Part shown: positions 8,747 through 18,405 of the stretch, piece by piece | Position numbering within the stretch: position 1 is the first letter of the stretch | Layout of the letters: each line of letters starts with the position of its first letter | DNA from: Pseudohongiella sp. | GTDB lineage: Bacteria > Pseudomonadota > Gammaproteobacteria > Pseudomonadales > Pseudohongiellaceae | Assembly: GCF_011050365.1 (NCBI RefSeq) | Contig: NZ_DRFV01000015.1 | Coordinates: 232,586 to 296,585, forward strand | Length of the DNA: 64,000 nucleotides | Direction of reading: 5' to 3' | Position numbers and translations under genes: made by a program | Notes under the pieces: model-generated | Told to the model about the DNA's origin: nothing | The model's database searches: none | The model's input: the letters and a program-made list of their open reading frames with translations, nothing else

Positions 8747-9610
8747 TCAAAAACCGAGGCTGGACAATAAATCATCCACATCGTCCTGGCCTGACACCAC
8801 GTCCTGATTATCCTGCTGATTGATCTGAGGTCCTTCAGCGCGAATACGTTGCTTCTCGTCTTTCTCAGCCTTGTGCTCACCAGCTGCAGGCTTGATTCCG
8901 GCTACCTCTTCAACATTGCTTGCCAGCTTGACCAGACGCACCAGGCTTTGTTCAACATCACTGACCAGTTCTATGACACGCTTGATCACCTGACCACTCA
9001 GATCCTGATATCCCTGCGCCATCAGAATATCGGTCAGGCGCGTATGGATACTGTGCCCATCGCTGCTGATCCGCTGCAGAAACTGCTCAACACGGTCAAA
9101 TAACGCCGTTGAAGAAGCGCCTGATTCGCGGCTTTGTTCCTGAAACGTCTGCCAGTCCTTGTGCATGGCTTCGCTTTCAGCAACAAGTGCCTGCACCATG
9201 GGAGCGGCTTCATCAACACTATCCATGGTCTTGTTGGCTGCGTCTTCGGTCATCGCGATGACATAATTCAAACGACTGCGCGCATCCGCCATTTCCAGTA
9301 GTTCGTGCTTGACTTCGGAATTGCCATGCAAGCCAATCTCCAGATGAAAGTCTCGCAGGGCATTGTGCAGAGCACGGGTCAGTCGACCGACCTCACAATA
9401 AAGGGTTTCATCCCGGGCCTGATTGATCTGATGAATATGATCAGCAGCCGCTGCCATGTCATCGTCTTGCAGAGACTCCAGCAATGCCTGCTTGTGCAGG
9501 TTCAGCGCATCATTAAAGCTCTTTGCCCCTGCTGCTGCCAAGGCTGCCGTTTCTGCATTCGAGGGGCCTTTGGCCGCTTTTGACAGCGGGTTGTCCTGAT
9601 TGTCTGACAT
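8747..9610 (-). CDS. cheZ: CheY-P phosphatase CheZ
   Basis: Dephosphorylates CheY-P to end the signal to the motor. It has 287 residues, mostly long helices, with the active-site region QDLSGQVIKRVIELVSDVE and the C-terminal CheY-binding helix QDDVDDLLSSLGF, which matches the E. coli CheZ tail. A Q-, K- and D-rich flexible linker joins them. Located between cheY and cheA as in Pseudomonas. It probably shares the sigma-28 transcript that starts upstream of cheY. Confidence 0.95.
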   Translation of the reverse strand: MSDNQDNPLSKAAKGPSNAETAALAAAGAKSFNDALNLHKQALLESLQDDDMAAAADHIHQINQARDETLYCEVGRLTRALHNALRDFHLEIGLHGNSEVKHELLEMADARSRLNYVIAMTEDAANKTMDSVDEAAPMVQALVAESEAMHKDWQTFQEQSRESGASSTALFDRVEQFLQRISSDGHSIHTRLTDILMAQGYQDLSGQVIKRVIELVSDVEQSLVRLVKLASNVEEVAGIKPAAGEHKAEKDEKQRIRAEGPQINQQDNQDVVSGQDDVDDLLSSLGF

Positions 9611-9622
9611 AGGATATTTTCC

Positions 9623-10003
9623 TCAGCGACTGGCATCGATGCGTTCAAAGATCTTTTCGATCTTCTCCTGCAGAGCCGCGGCCGTGAAAGGCTTGACCAC
9701 ATACCCATTCACACCGGCCTGGGCCGCTGCAATTATCTGATCTCTCTTGGCTTCTGCCGTCACCATCAAAATAGGCAAGGTTTTCAGCTTTTCGCTGGAC
9801 CGGCACGCCTTCAACAGGTCAATGCCAGTCATACCCGGCATATTCCAGTCCGTGATCAGAAAGTCGAATTGCCCGTTCTCCAGCATCGGCAAGGCGGAGC
9901 TACCATCATCTGCCTCAGCGGTATTGGTAAACCCCAGATCCCGTAACAGATTCTTGATAATCCGACGCATTGTTGAGAAATCATCAACAATGAGTATTTT
10001 CAT
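9623..10003 (-). CDS. cheY: Chemotaxis response regulator CheY
   Basis: Single-domain receiver that binds FliM when phosphorylated. The ATG at 10003 gives 126 residues starting [15 protein letters not shown], matching the usual CheY start. An upstream in-frame GTG at 10027 would add eight residues but lacks a ribosome-binding site. Key residues are D7/D8, phosphorylation site D52 ([10 protein letters not shown]), the TAEAKRD segment and K104 (VVKPF). First gene after a sigma-28 promoter. Confidence 0.96.
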   Translation of the reverse strand: MKILIVDDFSTMRRIIKNLLRDLGFTNTAEADDGSSALPMLENGQFDFLITDWNMPGMTGIDLLKACRSSEKLKTLPILMVTAEAKRDQIIAAAQAGVNGYVVKPFTAAALQEKIEKIFERIDASR

Positions 10004-10082
10004 GTTCTTGTCCAAAACCGCCTCCACGTCATGAGCTCAACCTGGTGAGATGCGCCACCCGGCACGGTATCTCCCTGACAGG

Positions 10083-10109
10083 TTATCGCTTGAAAGGTAA
10101 AAAAATTTA
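10083..10109 (-). promoter_or_regulatory. Sigma-28 (FliA) promoter for the cheYZAB block
   Basis: On the minus strand TAAA (10109-10106) and AGCGATAA (10090-10083) are separated by exactly 15 nt, against the consensus TAAA-N15-GCCGATAA. It lies in the 160-nt gap between fliA and cheY, about 80 nt before the cheY start. Six of eight -10 bases match. Confidence 0.65.
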
Positions 10110-10189
10110 GCATTAATCAGGAAATAAATTCAGATGGTGAGCATTATAGCTCAGTGAAGATATCAATTGGGGAGCGATGACACCAGGAT

Positions 10190-10930
10190 TCAACGCCACT
10201 CCTGAAGCCTGGAACGCAGGCGCAGAGCGGCCTGGCTATGGATCTGACTGATGCGGGACTCACTGACGCCCAGCACTTCTCCAATCTCTTTCAGATTGAG
10301 CTCTTCATCATAATAAAGTGCCAAAACCAGCTTTTCGCGCTCCGGCAACCCTTCGATGGCCACGGCCAGGTGTGAACGGAAGTCTTCATCCTGCAGCTCC
10401 TCTGCGGGCCCGGACATTTCGCCTGAAACCGCTTCCAGCGCAGAATCATCGCCACCTTCTGTCAGGTCATCAAAGCTGAACAGTCGACTGCCGGACGCAT
10501 CCTGCAGGATGGTGTAATACGTTTCAAGGTCGATACCCAGCTCTTTTGCTACTTCGTGATCCTTGGCGTCACTGCCGGTGCGCATTTCCACCGACTTTAC
10601 CGCTGCAGCCACTTCACGGGACTTTCGATGCACCGAGCGTGGCGCCCAGTCTCCCCGGCGGATCTCGTCAAGCATGGCGCCACGGATACGAATACCGGCA
10701 TACGTCTCGAAGCTGGCGCCTTTGGAGACATCGTATTTGCGAGCCGCTTCCAGCAAACCGATCATGCCTGACTGTATCAGGTCATCCAGTTGCACACTGG
10801 ATGGCATCCGCATCAGCAAATGATGCGCGATTCGCTTCACCAGCGGCGCGTGTTGCGTGACCAGTTCGTTCATGTTGCCAGTCTGGACGTCCTGGTAAAC
10901 TGAAGCGCCTGTAGGTGATGTCATAAACAA
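10190..10930 (-). CDS. fliA: Flagellar sigma factor FliA (sigma-28)
   Basis: Directs transcription of late flagellar and chemotaxis genes; two candidate target promoters are in this window (cheY, motY). It has 246 residues. Region 2 is seen in LVKRIAHHLLMRMPSSVQLDDLIQSGMIGL, region 3 in GDWAPRSVHRKSRE, and the region 4 helix-turn-helix in LNLKEIGEVLGVSESRISQIHSQA. It follows flhG after 16 nt. The gene for its anti-sigma factor FlgM is not in the window. Confidence 0.96.
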   Translation of the reverse strand: MFMTSPTGASVYQDVQTGNMNELVTQHAPLVKRIAHHLLMRMPSSVQLDDLIQSGMIGLLEAARKYDVSKGASFETYAGIRIRGAMLDEIRRGDWAPRSVHRKSREVAAAVKSVEMRTGSDAKDHEVAKELGIDLETYYTILQDASGSRLFSFDDLTEGGDDSALEAVSGEMSGPAEELQDEDFRSHLAVAIEGLPEREKLVLALYYDEELNLKEIGEVLGVSESRISQIHSQAALRLRSRLQEWR

Positions 10931-10946
10931 TCCCGTTGAGCCCTTT

Positions 10947-11798
10947 TCAGGACATACCTTGCACGAGTCGTTCTACAAAAAACTCAATTTGACCGCTGGC
11001 CTGTGTTCTTACCGGCCACTGGCTGACTTCTTTGGCCAACCGGCGGTACGCGCCGGCAGCCTTGCTGCCCGGATAGGCGTCCAGAGTTGGCCGTTGTCGC
11101 TGCACCGCTTTACGAAGTGTCTCATCATAAGGTATATCGCCGGCATAACGCAGATTCACGTCGAGGAACCGCCCGGCAACACCCGCAAATCGGTTAAACA
11201 TGTTCCGACCTTCGTCAGCGGATCGTGTCATGTTGGCGACGATCCTGAAATCCTGCAAATGACAGTCCCGGTGCAGCAGCTTGATCAGTGCGTAGGCATC
11301 GGTCATTGACGAAGGTTCGTCACAAACCACCACCAATACCTCTTGCGCGGCGCGCACGAAACTCACTACAGAATCCGAGATTCCTGCGGCTGTATCAATC
11401 ACCAACACATCCAGCTCATCCGCCAGTTCACTGAAAGCATGCACGATGCCGGCATGCTGATTGGGACCCATAGTCACCAGGGTCTGCACACCAGACGAAG
11501 CCGGTATGACATTGATACCGTGAGAGGCCACCATGATGTCGCGCAGCCCGCACTCACCTGACAGCACATCTGCGATGGTCCGCTGGGCTTTGATACCCAG
11601 CAAAATATCAACATTGGCCAGACCCAGGTCAGCATCCATCAGCACCACGCGTTTGTCCAGTTGTGCCAACGCCAGGCTGAGATTGACCGAAATACTTGTT
11701 TTCCCTACGCCACCTTTACCTCCGGTGACCGCAAGCACTTGAATGGGATGCATCCCCTGTTTTCTCCCCAACTGGTTATATCCGGCCTGTGCCGCCAA
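10947..11798 (-). CDS. flhG: Flagellar number regulator FlhG/FleN (MinD-like ATPase)
   Basis: MinD-type ATPase that limits flagellar number and antagonises FleQ in polar flagellates. It has 283 residues. The N-terminus carries a glutamine/arginine activation region (YNQLGRKQGMHP) thought to stimulate FlhF. The deviant Walker A is GGKGGVGKTS and later motifs are VLMDADLGLANVD and DVLVIDTAAGISD. Encoded 4 nt after flhF. Confidence 0.95.
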   Translation of the reverse strand: MAAQAGYNQLGRKQGMHPIQVLAVTGGKGGVGKTSISVNLSLALAQLDKRVVLMDADLGLANVDILLGIKAQRTIADVLSGECGLRDIMVASHGINVIPASSGVQTLVTMGPNQHAGIVHAFSELADELDVLVIDTAAGISDSVVSFVRAAQEVLVVVCDEPSSMTDAYALIKLLHRDCHLQDFRIVANMTRSADEGRNMFNRFAGVAGRFLDVNLRYAGDIPYDETLRKAVQRQRPTLDAYPGSKAAGAYRRLAKEVSQWPVRTQASGQIEFFVERLVQGMS

Positions 11799-11802
11799 TT
11801 CG

Positions 11803-12954
11803 CTAGTTTAACCCAGCAACACGCAACTCTTCCGGTGACTGACTGCCATATTCGGTCATCAGCCGTTCTTTCTCAACCGGTACCGACGCCTGACGTCGAC
11901 CCAACGCAACAGCGCGCTTGACCAGGACCTGAGCCTGCGCCTGCGCAATATCATCAGGAATCGCCTGCCCGAAGGTTTCATAAACAACCGGCAAGTTGCG
12001 CTCGATCGTCAATGCCAGAGCATCACCCAGCACACACGCCTCGTCCAGATGAGTGAGAATACACGCAGAAACTTCTGCCGTCGAACAGGTTTTCCACGCC
12101 GCACGCAAAACCTGCGCCTGACTTGTCGTTGGCAGCACCAGCCATTTACGGACTTGCGGCTGATCACGCAACAAAGTCAACTGCCGCTGCTGCTCCGGAT
12201 GATGAGACGGCAAACCTGCCGTATCAATCAGCACCAGTTTTTTATGTCCCAGGCTATCAAGTGTCTCGTCCAGCGACTGCTGGTTCTCCACAATCCTCAC
12301 GCTGACGCCCAGTATCCGGCCCAGGGTGCGCAACTGCTCGTGCGCGGCCAGACGAAAACTGTCCGTGGTCACCAACGCGACATCCTGCGGACCATGTTGC
12401 AACACATAACGGGTTGCAAGCTTGGCGATGGTTGTGGTTTTTCCGGCACCGGTAGGGCCCAGAAACGCAAACACACCGCCCTGCTCTATTGGGTCGTGAC
12501 CCAGCACCGGTAGGGCTTTTACCAGACTTCCCAATACCTGCTTCCAGACCTGATCAAGCGTTTTGCCCGGCTTTACGGTCGCTAACAAGCGTCGGCTCAG
12601 GAATCCGGGCACACCCATGGCAGACAGACGCTCCCAGACCACCGCCTGCAATGGCGAATGGCTGCTGAACTGTTCCCATGCCAAACCGTTGAGACGTTGC
12701 TGCAGCAAGGTGCGGATACTGTGCAGCTCATTACGCATGGCGCCTATCTCGGCCTTACTGGCAGAGGGCGGTGGCGTATCACCCGGCACCGGCCCCTTGT
12801 TGACAACCGGCGCCGGACTTAACGTCGCTATAACTTCGACGCCACCGGTTGCAAGACTGCGCGTTGATAAAATGGCAGCGTCATCCCCGAGTTCCTCTCG
12901 GACCTGAAGTAGCGCGTGGCGCATGTCTTTGGCCAGGATCTTTTTAAGCTGCAT
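11803..12954 (-). CDS. flhF: SRP-type GTPase FlhF (polar flagellum placement)
   Basis: Marks the site of flagellar assembly at the pole. It has 383 residues: an N-terminal basic region (MQLKKILAKDMRHALLQVREELGDDAAILS), a variable linker, then the NG GTPase domain with G1 GPTGAGKTTTIAKLA, TTDSFRLAAHEQL, LIDTAGL and the ILTHLDEA specificity region. The start follows flhA after 45 nt, with no convincing separate promoter in the gap. Confidence 0.95.
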   Translation of the reverse strand: MQLKKILAKDMRHALLQVREELGDDAAILSTRSLATGGVEVIATLSPAPVVNKGPVPGDTPPPSASKAEIGAMRNELHSIRTLLQQRLNGLAWEQFSSHSPLQAVVWERLSAMGVPGFLSRRLLATVKPGKTLDQVWKQVLGSLVKALPVLGHDPIEQGGVFAFLGPTGAGKTTTIAKLATRYVLQHGPQDVALVTTDSFRLAAHEQLRTLGRILGVSVRIVENQQSLDETLDSLGHKKLVLIDTAGLPSHHPEQQRQLTLLRDQPQVRKWLVLPTTSQAQVLRAAWKTCSTAEVSACILTHLDEACVLGDALALTIERNLPVVYETFGQAIPDDIAQAQAQVLVKRAVALGRRQASVPVEKERLMTEYGSQSPEELRVAGLN

Positions 12955-12999
12955 TTTTGCTCCTCACATCTCGTTTACTGTTGTTCCGATCAACGACCG

Positions 13000-15141
13000 T
13001 TACTGTCCAATCGTTGCCACTATCGTAATCTGCTTGTTGTCCGGTATTTCCTGATAAGAAAGGACCTTCACGCCCGACAGGGTAAATCTGACAAACCGTG
13101 CCAATAATGGCCGCAGCGGCGCACCGACCAGCAGGACTGCCGGATTACCGGCAATTTCCTGCCGCTGTGCCGCCTGCATTAATGACTGCTGCAAGCGCTC
13201 AGCGATACCAGGCTCAATAACCACGCTGTCATCAACCAAATCCCCATCGTGCTGTTTGCCACTTTGCTGTACTGCTTTAAGCAATATCTGTTCCAGTGTT
13301 GGATCCAGAGTGATAACCGGCAGTTCAGCCTTGGTACCGTAGATGCCCTGGACTATCACGCGAGCCAGCGCGACACGCACGGCCGCAGTCAGAGCGACGG
13401 GATCTTGACTCCTGCTGGCAGCAGACGCCAATGCTTCGCCGATACTGCGCATATCTTTGACGGGGATGCCTTCCTGCAACAGGTTCTGCAGCACCTTGCG
13501 CAGAATGTTGCCATTGAGTTGACCAGGCAACTCCTCGGCCAGTCTTTTCGATGACTTGCCCAGAATACCCAGCAACTCATGAACTTCATCATGACCCAGC
13601 AACTCGTGCGCGTGTTTATGCAACAGCGTATTCATGTGGGTAGCGACAACTGTGCTGGCATCGACCACGGTGTAGCCCAGAGACTGAACCTGATCCCGCT
13701 GCGGCGGCTCAATCCACAGAGCCTCCAGCCCGAATGCCGGATCCTTGGTGGCAATGCCCTGGGCTTTGCCATAGACCTGGCCCGGATTTATCGCCATTTC
13801 GCGTTCCGGATAAATCTCGGCGCCACCGATATTGACACCCATCAGATGGATGCGATATTCATTAGGCTGCAGGTCAAGGTTGTCGCGAATGTGTACTGAC
13901 GGCACCAGAAAACCGAGCTCCTGAGACAGCTTTTTGCGAATGCCCTTGATGCGGGCCAGTAACTGGCCACCCTGATTTTTGTCTACCAGCGGGATCAGTC
14001 GATAACCAACCTCAAGCCCGACCACATCAACCGGTGTCACATCACCCCACCCCAGTTCCTGCTGCTCGGTGGCGGTTTTTTCTTCCTTCGCAGTTTTGTC
14101 GGCAGTTGCGGCGTCATCAACGGCCGTCGCTTCGCGCTGCTGCCGGAGGTAAATGGTGACAGAGCCGGCGGCGGCGGCCAGTGCCAGCGACAGAAACGCC
14201 AGGTGTGGCATGCCGGGTACAATACCCATGACAAACAGCACCATTCCCGCAATGCCCAGAGACCGGGGCGTAGCGAACATCTGGCTGATAACCTGGGAGC
14301 CCATCATTTCCGAATTGTTGTTGCGGGTCACCATAATGGCGGCCGCCGTTGACAGCACCAAAGCCGGAATCTGGGCGACCAGACCATCACCGATGGTCAG
14401 TAGCGCATAACGCTCGGTCGCGGTGGCGAAATCCAGACTGTGCTGCATCATGCCGATAGCAAGGCCGCCCACCATATTAATGACCAGAATCAGAATACCG
14501 GCAATCGCATCGCCTTTAACGAATTTACTGGCACCGTCCATGGCGCCGTAAAAGTCGGCTTCCTGAGTGATGTCCTGGCGCCGCACCCGGGCCTGCTCCT
14601 GGTCGATTATGCCCGCGTTCAGATCGGCATCAACAGCCATCTGTTTGCCCGGCATTGCGTCCAGCGTAAACCGTGCGCTGACCTCAGCGATTCGACCGGC
14701 GCCTTTGGTCACCACCACAAAGTTGATGATTATCAGAATCAGGAAAACGATCAGACCCACGGCATAGTTGCCGCCGATCACGACTTCACCGAATGACTCA
14801 ATGACCCGCCCTGCCGCCGCACCGCCTTCATGACCATTCAGCAGCACGACCCGGGTGGAGGCGACGTTGAGCGCCAGACGTAGCAGGGTTGAAATCAGCA
14901 GAATGGTTGGGAACACCGCAAAGTCCAGCGGCCGCATGGCGTACACCGCCACACACAAAACCACCAGGGCGATGGTTATGTTGAAGGTGAAGAACACGTC
15001 GAGCAGAATCGGTGGAATCGGCAATGTCATCATTGCCAGAATCACCAGCAGCAAAATCGGTATCCCGAGATTACCTTCTGTCAGATTACGGGCATTGGTC
15101 GCCAACGTATTTCTGTTCAGATTGCCGCTAAAATTCAACAT
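13000..15141 (-). CDS. flhA: Flagellar type III export gate protein FlhA
   Basis: Export gate subunit with about eight N-terminal membrane helices (20-330) and a large cytoplasmic domain (about 370-713) that binds chaperone-substrate complexes. It has 713 residues, close to the family norm. The FHIPEP-family segment is seen at AEVSARFTLDAMPGKQMAVD. It follows flhB after 216 nt, a gap that holds a weak sigma-54 candidate. Confidence 0.97.
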   Translation of the reverse strand: MLNFSGNLNRNTLATNARNLTEGNLGIPILLLVILAMMTLPIPPILLDVFFTFNITIALVVLCVAVYAMRPLDFAVFPTILLISTLLRLALNVASTRVVLLNGHEGGAAAGRVIESFGEVVIGGNYAVGLIVFLILIIINFVVVTKGAGRIAEVSARFTLDAMPGKQMAVDADLNAGIIDQEQARVRRQDITQEADFYGAMDGASKFVKGDAIAGILILVINMVGGLAIGMMQHSLDFATATERYALLTIGDGLVAQIPALVLSTAAAIMVTRNNNSEMMGSQVISQMFATPRSLGIAGMVLFVMGIVPGMPHLAFLSLALAAAAGSVTIYLRQQREATAVDDAATADKTAKEEKTATEQQELGWGDVTPVDVVGLEVGYRLIPLVDKNQGGQLLARIKGIRKKLSQELGFLVPSVHIRDNLDLQPNEYRIHLMGVNIGGAEIYPEREMAINPGQVYGKAQGIATKDPAFGLEALWIEPPQRDQVQSLGYTVVDASTVVATHMNTLLHKHAHELLGHDEVHELLGILGKSSKRLAEELPGQLNGNILRKVLQNLLQEGIPVKDMRSIGEALASAASRSQDPVALTAAVRVALARVIVQGIYGTKAELPVITLDPTLEQILLKAVQQSGKQHDGDLVDDSVVIEPGIAERLQQSLMQAAQRQEIAGNPAVLLVGAPLRPLLARFVRFTLSGVKVLSYQEIPDNKQITIVATIGQ

Positions 15142-15300
15142 AGATTACTTACCAGCCCGGTGTGGTAGTCAAAATTCAGTGAGGTCAATATCGCTGACAG
15201 TCGACTGCCGTCAGTGAACAGGCGCTTTGTCCAAAATCTTGACGCTTTACCAGCGAATCAAGTTGAAACTGCACCTTTTTATGTCCTACCGGGAGGGTGT

Positions 15301-15316
15301 TGCAAGAGTCGTGCTC
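15301..15316 (-). promoter_or_regulatory. Possible sigma-54 promoter for flhA
   Basis: The minus strand reads GAGCACGACTCTTGCA. The -12 element TTGCA and the GCAC of the -24 element are correctly spaced, but the first G of the essential GG doublet is A. flhA has a sigma-54 promoter in P. aeruginosa, which favours it; the mismatch argues against. Confidence 0.4.
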
Positions 15317-15357
15317 ACTTTGCAGGAACCGGATCTTTTTTTTGCGTCGCCCGCTAT

Positions 15358-16494
15358 TTAATCGTGCTGCAGATCATCCGGAACCGGCAGGTTATCGGCC
15401 AGCACCGGTCGCCGTCCGCCTTTATGCCGGTATTGACGCAACTGGAAAACGTAGGCCAGTACCTGAGCCACTGCCTTGTACAGGCCCTCAGGTATTTCTT
15501 CATCCAGATCGGTATTGTAGTAGATGGCCCGGGCCAGAACCGGCGACTCAACAATGGGGATGTCGTGTTCTTTAGCTACTTCACGAATACGCAGCGCCAT
15601 AAAATCGATACCTTTACCGATCATGACCGGTGCCGCGCTGCCGCCCTGCTGATACTTCAATGCAACCGCATAATGTTGCGGGTTGGTAACGATCACATCA
15701 GCCTCAGGCAGATTCGACAACATTCTGTTTTGTGTCATCTGATACTGCAACTGCCGGATCTTCTGTTTGACCTCAGGTTTGCCTTCCGTGTCTTTCATTT
15801 CATCCTTGACCTCCTGAAAGGTCATCTTCAGTTTCTCGGTGTGGGAGTGAATCTGAAACGGAATATCAACGATAGTGATCAGTATCATGGCGCAGGACAT
15901 GGCGAGCACCGACCAGCCAAGAATAATCAGTGTATGCCTCATCGCCGGCAACAGGGGTTCGGTCATGATGCTCAGAATCTGTTCCCGGTAAAATGCCATG
16001 ATTACCAGGGCAATGGCAGCAACCACCACTACTTTGCCGGCTGCCTTCGCCAGTTCTATGAATGCCTTGGGTCCGAACATGCGGCCCAGTCCGGACATCG
16101 GGTTCATACGATTGGCTTTGGGCATAACGGCCTTCATACTCACGTTCCAGCCACCCAGACCAATCGGACCCAGTATTGCCGCTACCAGCAACACGCCGAA
16201 CACCGGCAGCAGTGAGCGCAGACCCTGCATGGCCGAGACATCGAGGTGGCTTAGCATGGCGCTGGTATCAAACACCTGTTCGCGTTCAAGGACGAAGTTG
16301 TGACTCATCAGACCTGCCAGGGCCTGAATCATGAACCCGCCGAACATTAACAGCGCAGCTGAACCGGCAATCAGGATGGCCATGGTATTGAGTTCTTTCG
16401 AACGAACGGTGTCGCCATCCTCACGCGCTTTTTCAAGCCGTTTCGCGGTCGGTTCCTGGGTTTTTTCCGAGGACGAGTCCTGTTCTGCCATCAC
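15358..16494 (-). CDS. flhB: Flagellar export switch protein FlhB
   Basis: Four membrane helices followed by a cytoplasmic domain that switches export from rod-hook to filament substrates. It has 378 residues. The self-cleavage motif, normally NPTH, reads NPQH here (residues 271-274, DNA 15673-15684) in the context VTNPQHYAVALKY. Asparagine and proline, the residues needed for cleavage, are kept. It is the last gene of the fliL-flhB block, 40 nt after fliR. Confidence 0.96.
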   Translation of the reverse strand: MMAEQDSSSEKTQEPTAKRLEKAREDGDTVRSKELNTMAILIAGSAALLMFGGFMIQALAGLMSHNFVLEREQVFDTSAMLSHLDVSAMQGLRSLLPVFGVLLVAAILGPIGLGGWNVSMKAVMPKANRMNPMSGLGRMFGPKAFIELAKAAGKVVVVAAIALVIMAFYREQILSIMTEPLLPAMRHTLIILGWSVLAMSCAMILITIVDIPFQIHSHTEKLKMTFQEVKDEMKDTEGKPEVKQKIRQLQYQMTQNRMLSNLPEADVIVTNPQHYAVALKYQQGGSAAPVMIGKGIDFMALRIREVAKEHDIPIVESPVLARAIYYNTDLDEEIPEGLYKAVAQVLAYVFQLRQYRHKGGRRPVLADNLPVPDDLQHD

Positions 16495-16534
16495 ACTCTC
16501 TGATCAGCAATTGCTGAATTAAGCTGTAAGTTTA

Positions 16535-17308
16535 TCAGTCCAGCAAGGCTCTTAGCCGGATGAACATCTCGTTAAAAATAGCGGCCGCAGCATCCAGGAA
16601 AAACCCCATGCTCAGCCAGATCACAAACAATCCGAACATCAGGGCAACCGGAAAACCCAGTGCAAAAATATTCATTTGTGGCGCCGCCCGGGTCATGATG
16701 CCGAACGCGAAGTTGGTCATCAGCAACGCAGTTAACGCGGGCAGAGCCAACACCACGGCACTGGAGAATACCCAACTGATGGTGCTGATCAATTGATAGT
16801 ACACATCAACACCCAGACCCGTGGTTGCGATCGGCACCTGCTCGAAACTGTCGGCAATTACTTCAATCATGATCAGGTGGCCGTCAAATGTGATAAACAG
16901 CATCGTCACAAACATCAGATAAAATGTACTGACGATAGCGACATTGACGCCGTTGGCGGGGTCAACCATGGACGCAAAACCCAGACCCATCTGCATGGCA
17001 ATCATCTGGCCCAGCAACACAAAAATCTGAAACAGCATCTGCAGAAAAAAACCCAGCGCCACACCTATCAGAATCTGCTGCACAACTATAATCATCACGG
17101 TCAGTGATAATCCATCAAACGCCGGGACCGGCGGTAAAGTCGGTGCTACCAGAAGCGAAACCGCCAACGCCAGAATCAATCGCACGCGGATAGGAACAAA
17201 ATTGGAGCCCAACACCGGCGCCGCAAGGAAAAACCCCATGATCCGGAACAACGGCCACAAAAAGCTACCAACCATGCCGCCTATTTCTGCATCGGTAAAT
17301 TCAAGCAC
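16535..17308 (-). CDS. fliR: Flagellar export protein FliR
   Basis: Membrane subunit of the FliPQR export channel. It has 257 residues with about six to seven hydrophobic helices, including FLAAPVLGSNFVPIRVRLILALAVSLLVAP, typical of FliR. Located between fliQ (4-nt gap) and flhB. The C-terminus is variable, as usual. Confidence 0.95.
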   Translation of the reverse strand: MLEFTDAEIGGMVGSFLWPLFRIMGFFLAAPVLGSNFVPIRVRLILALAVSLLVAPTLPPVPAFDGLSLTVMIIVVQQILIGVALGFFLQMLFQIFVLLGQMIAMQMGLGFASMVDPANGVNVAIVSTFYLMFVTMLFITFDGHLIMIEVIADSFEQVPIATTGLGVDVYYQLISTISWVFSSAVVLALPALTALLMTNFAFGIMTRAAPQMNIFALGFPVALMFGLFVIWLSMGFFLDAAAAIFNEMFIRLRALLD

Positions 17309-17312
17309 GTCT

Positions 17313-17582
17313 TTACCCGACCAGCATCGGAATGCTGAGCACCAACTGCTCGGTGAACTCCATGATGCGACGCAGCAGCCAGGGACCGGTAATGATGATA
17401 ACGACCAGTGTAATCAACAGTCGTGGCAGAAAACTCAGGGTCTGCTCGTTAATCTGTGTCGCTGCCTGAAACGTACTGATTACCAGGCCAACCAACAAGC
17501 TGGGCATGACAATCACGGCTACCAGCAGCACTATCAACCACATCGCTTCGCGCCAGATATTTACGGCCACATCAGGTGTCAT
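17313..17582 (-). CDS. fliQ: Flagellar export protein FliQ
   Basis: Two-helix hairpin subunit of the export channel, 89 residues, the expected length. The sequence carries the family segments LVGLVISTFQAATQINEQTLSFLPR and GPWLLRRIMEFTEQL. It sits tightly between fliP and fliR (4-nt gaps on each side), so translation is coupled. Confidence 0.95.
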   Translation of the reverse strand: MTPDVAVNIWREAMWLIVLLVAVIVMPSLLVGLVISTFQAATQINEQTLSFLPRLLITLVVIIITGPWLLRRIMEFTEQLVLSIPMLVG

Positions 17583-17586
17583 AAGG

Positions 17587-18405
17587 TCAGACTCCGAAAC
17601 TCATGGCCAGCGTGCCAATAATCATGGCCCAGCCGTCCACCAGAACAAATAGCATTATCTTGAATGGCAATGAGATGATGATGGGTGACAGCATCATCAT
17701 GCCCATGGCCATCAGAACACTGGCCACCACCAGGTCGATGACCAGGAAGGGTATAAACAGCAGAAAGCCAATCTGAAATGCTGTTTTTAACTCACTGGTT
17801 ACAAATGCTGGTATCAAAACCGTCATCGGAACGTCTTCTATGCCATTGACTGGCCCGGCGTCAGCCAGGTCCAGAAACAGCTGCAGATCGGATTCACGGG
17901 TCTGCGCCGCCATGAACGTGCGAAACGGGCCTTCAGCCTGATCCAGTGCTTCCTGTACGCTGATTTCTTCATTGATGTAGGGTTGCAGGGCGTTCTCGTT
18001 GACCTGCTGAAACACCGGCGTCATGATAAAAATAGACAGAAACAACGCCAGCCCCAACAGGATTTGATTGGAAGGCGTTTGCTGCAACCCCAGTGCCTGC
18101 CGCAGTATCGCAAACACCACTATGATTCGCGTAAACGAGGTCATCATCATGGCCAGTGCCGGCAGCAATGTCAGCGCCGTCATGATGGCAAGGATCTGGA
18201 TGGTTACCGAGTATCGCTGATTACCATCGGCATCCGTGGTCACTGACATCGCAGGAATACCACTGCTCAGGTTTTCGTTGCCCAGCAGGCTCTCCTGCAG
18301 CGTCATGGTTTGTGGACTGTCATCTTGCTGTGCAATCGCTGGCGTCAGCAGGCTAAGTTGACCCAATAGCATGAATACGGTTAATAGCAGAGCACGCTGC
18401 ATCAA
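17587..18405 (-). CDS. fliP: Flagellar export protein FliP
   Basis: Core channel protein of the flagellar export apparatus. It has 272 residues with a cleavable signal peptide (about 1-25, ending TPAIAQ), which is normal for FliP. Later conserved segments are [37 protein letters not shown] and [26 protein letters not shown]. The ATG overlaps the fliO stop by 4 nt. Confidence 0.96.
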   Translation of the reverse strand: MMQRALLLTVFMLLGQLSLLTPAIAQQDDSPQTMTLQESLLGNENLSSGIPAMSVTTDADGNQRYSVTIQILAIMTALTLLPALAMMMTSFTRIIVVFAILRQALGLQQTPSNQILLGLALFLSIFIMTPVFQQVNENALQPYINEEISVQEALDQAEGPFRTFMAAQTRESDLQLFLDLADAGPVNGIEDVPMTVLIPAFVTSELKTAFQIGFLLFIPFLVIDLVVASVLMAMGMMMLSPIIISLPFKIMLFVLVDGWAMIIGTLAMSFGV

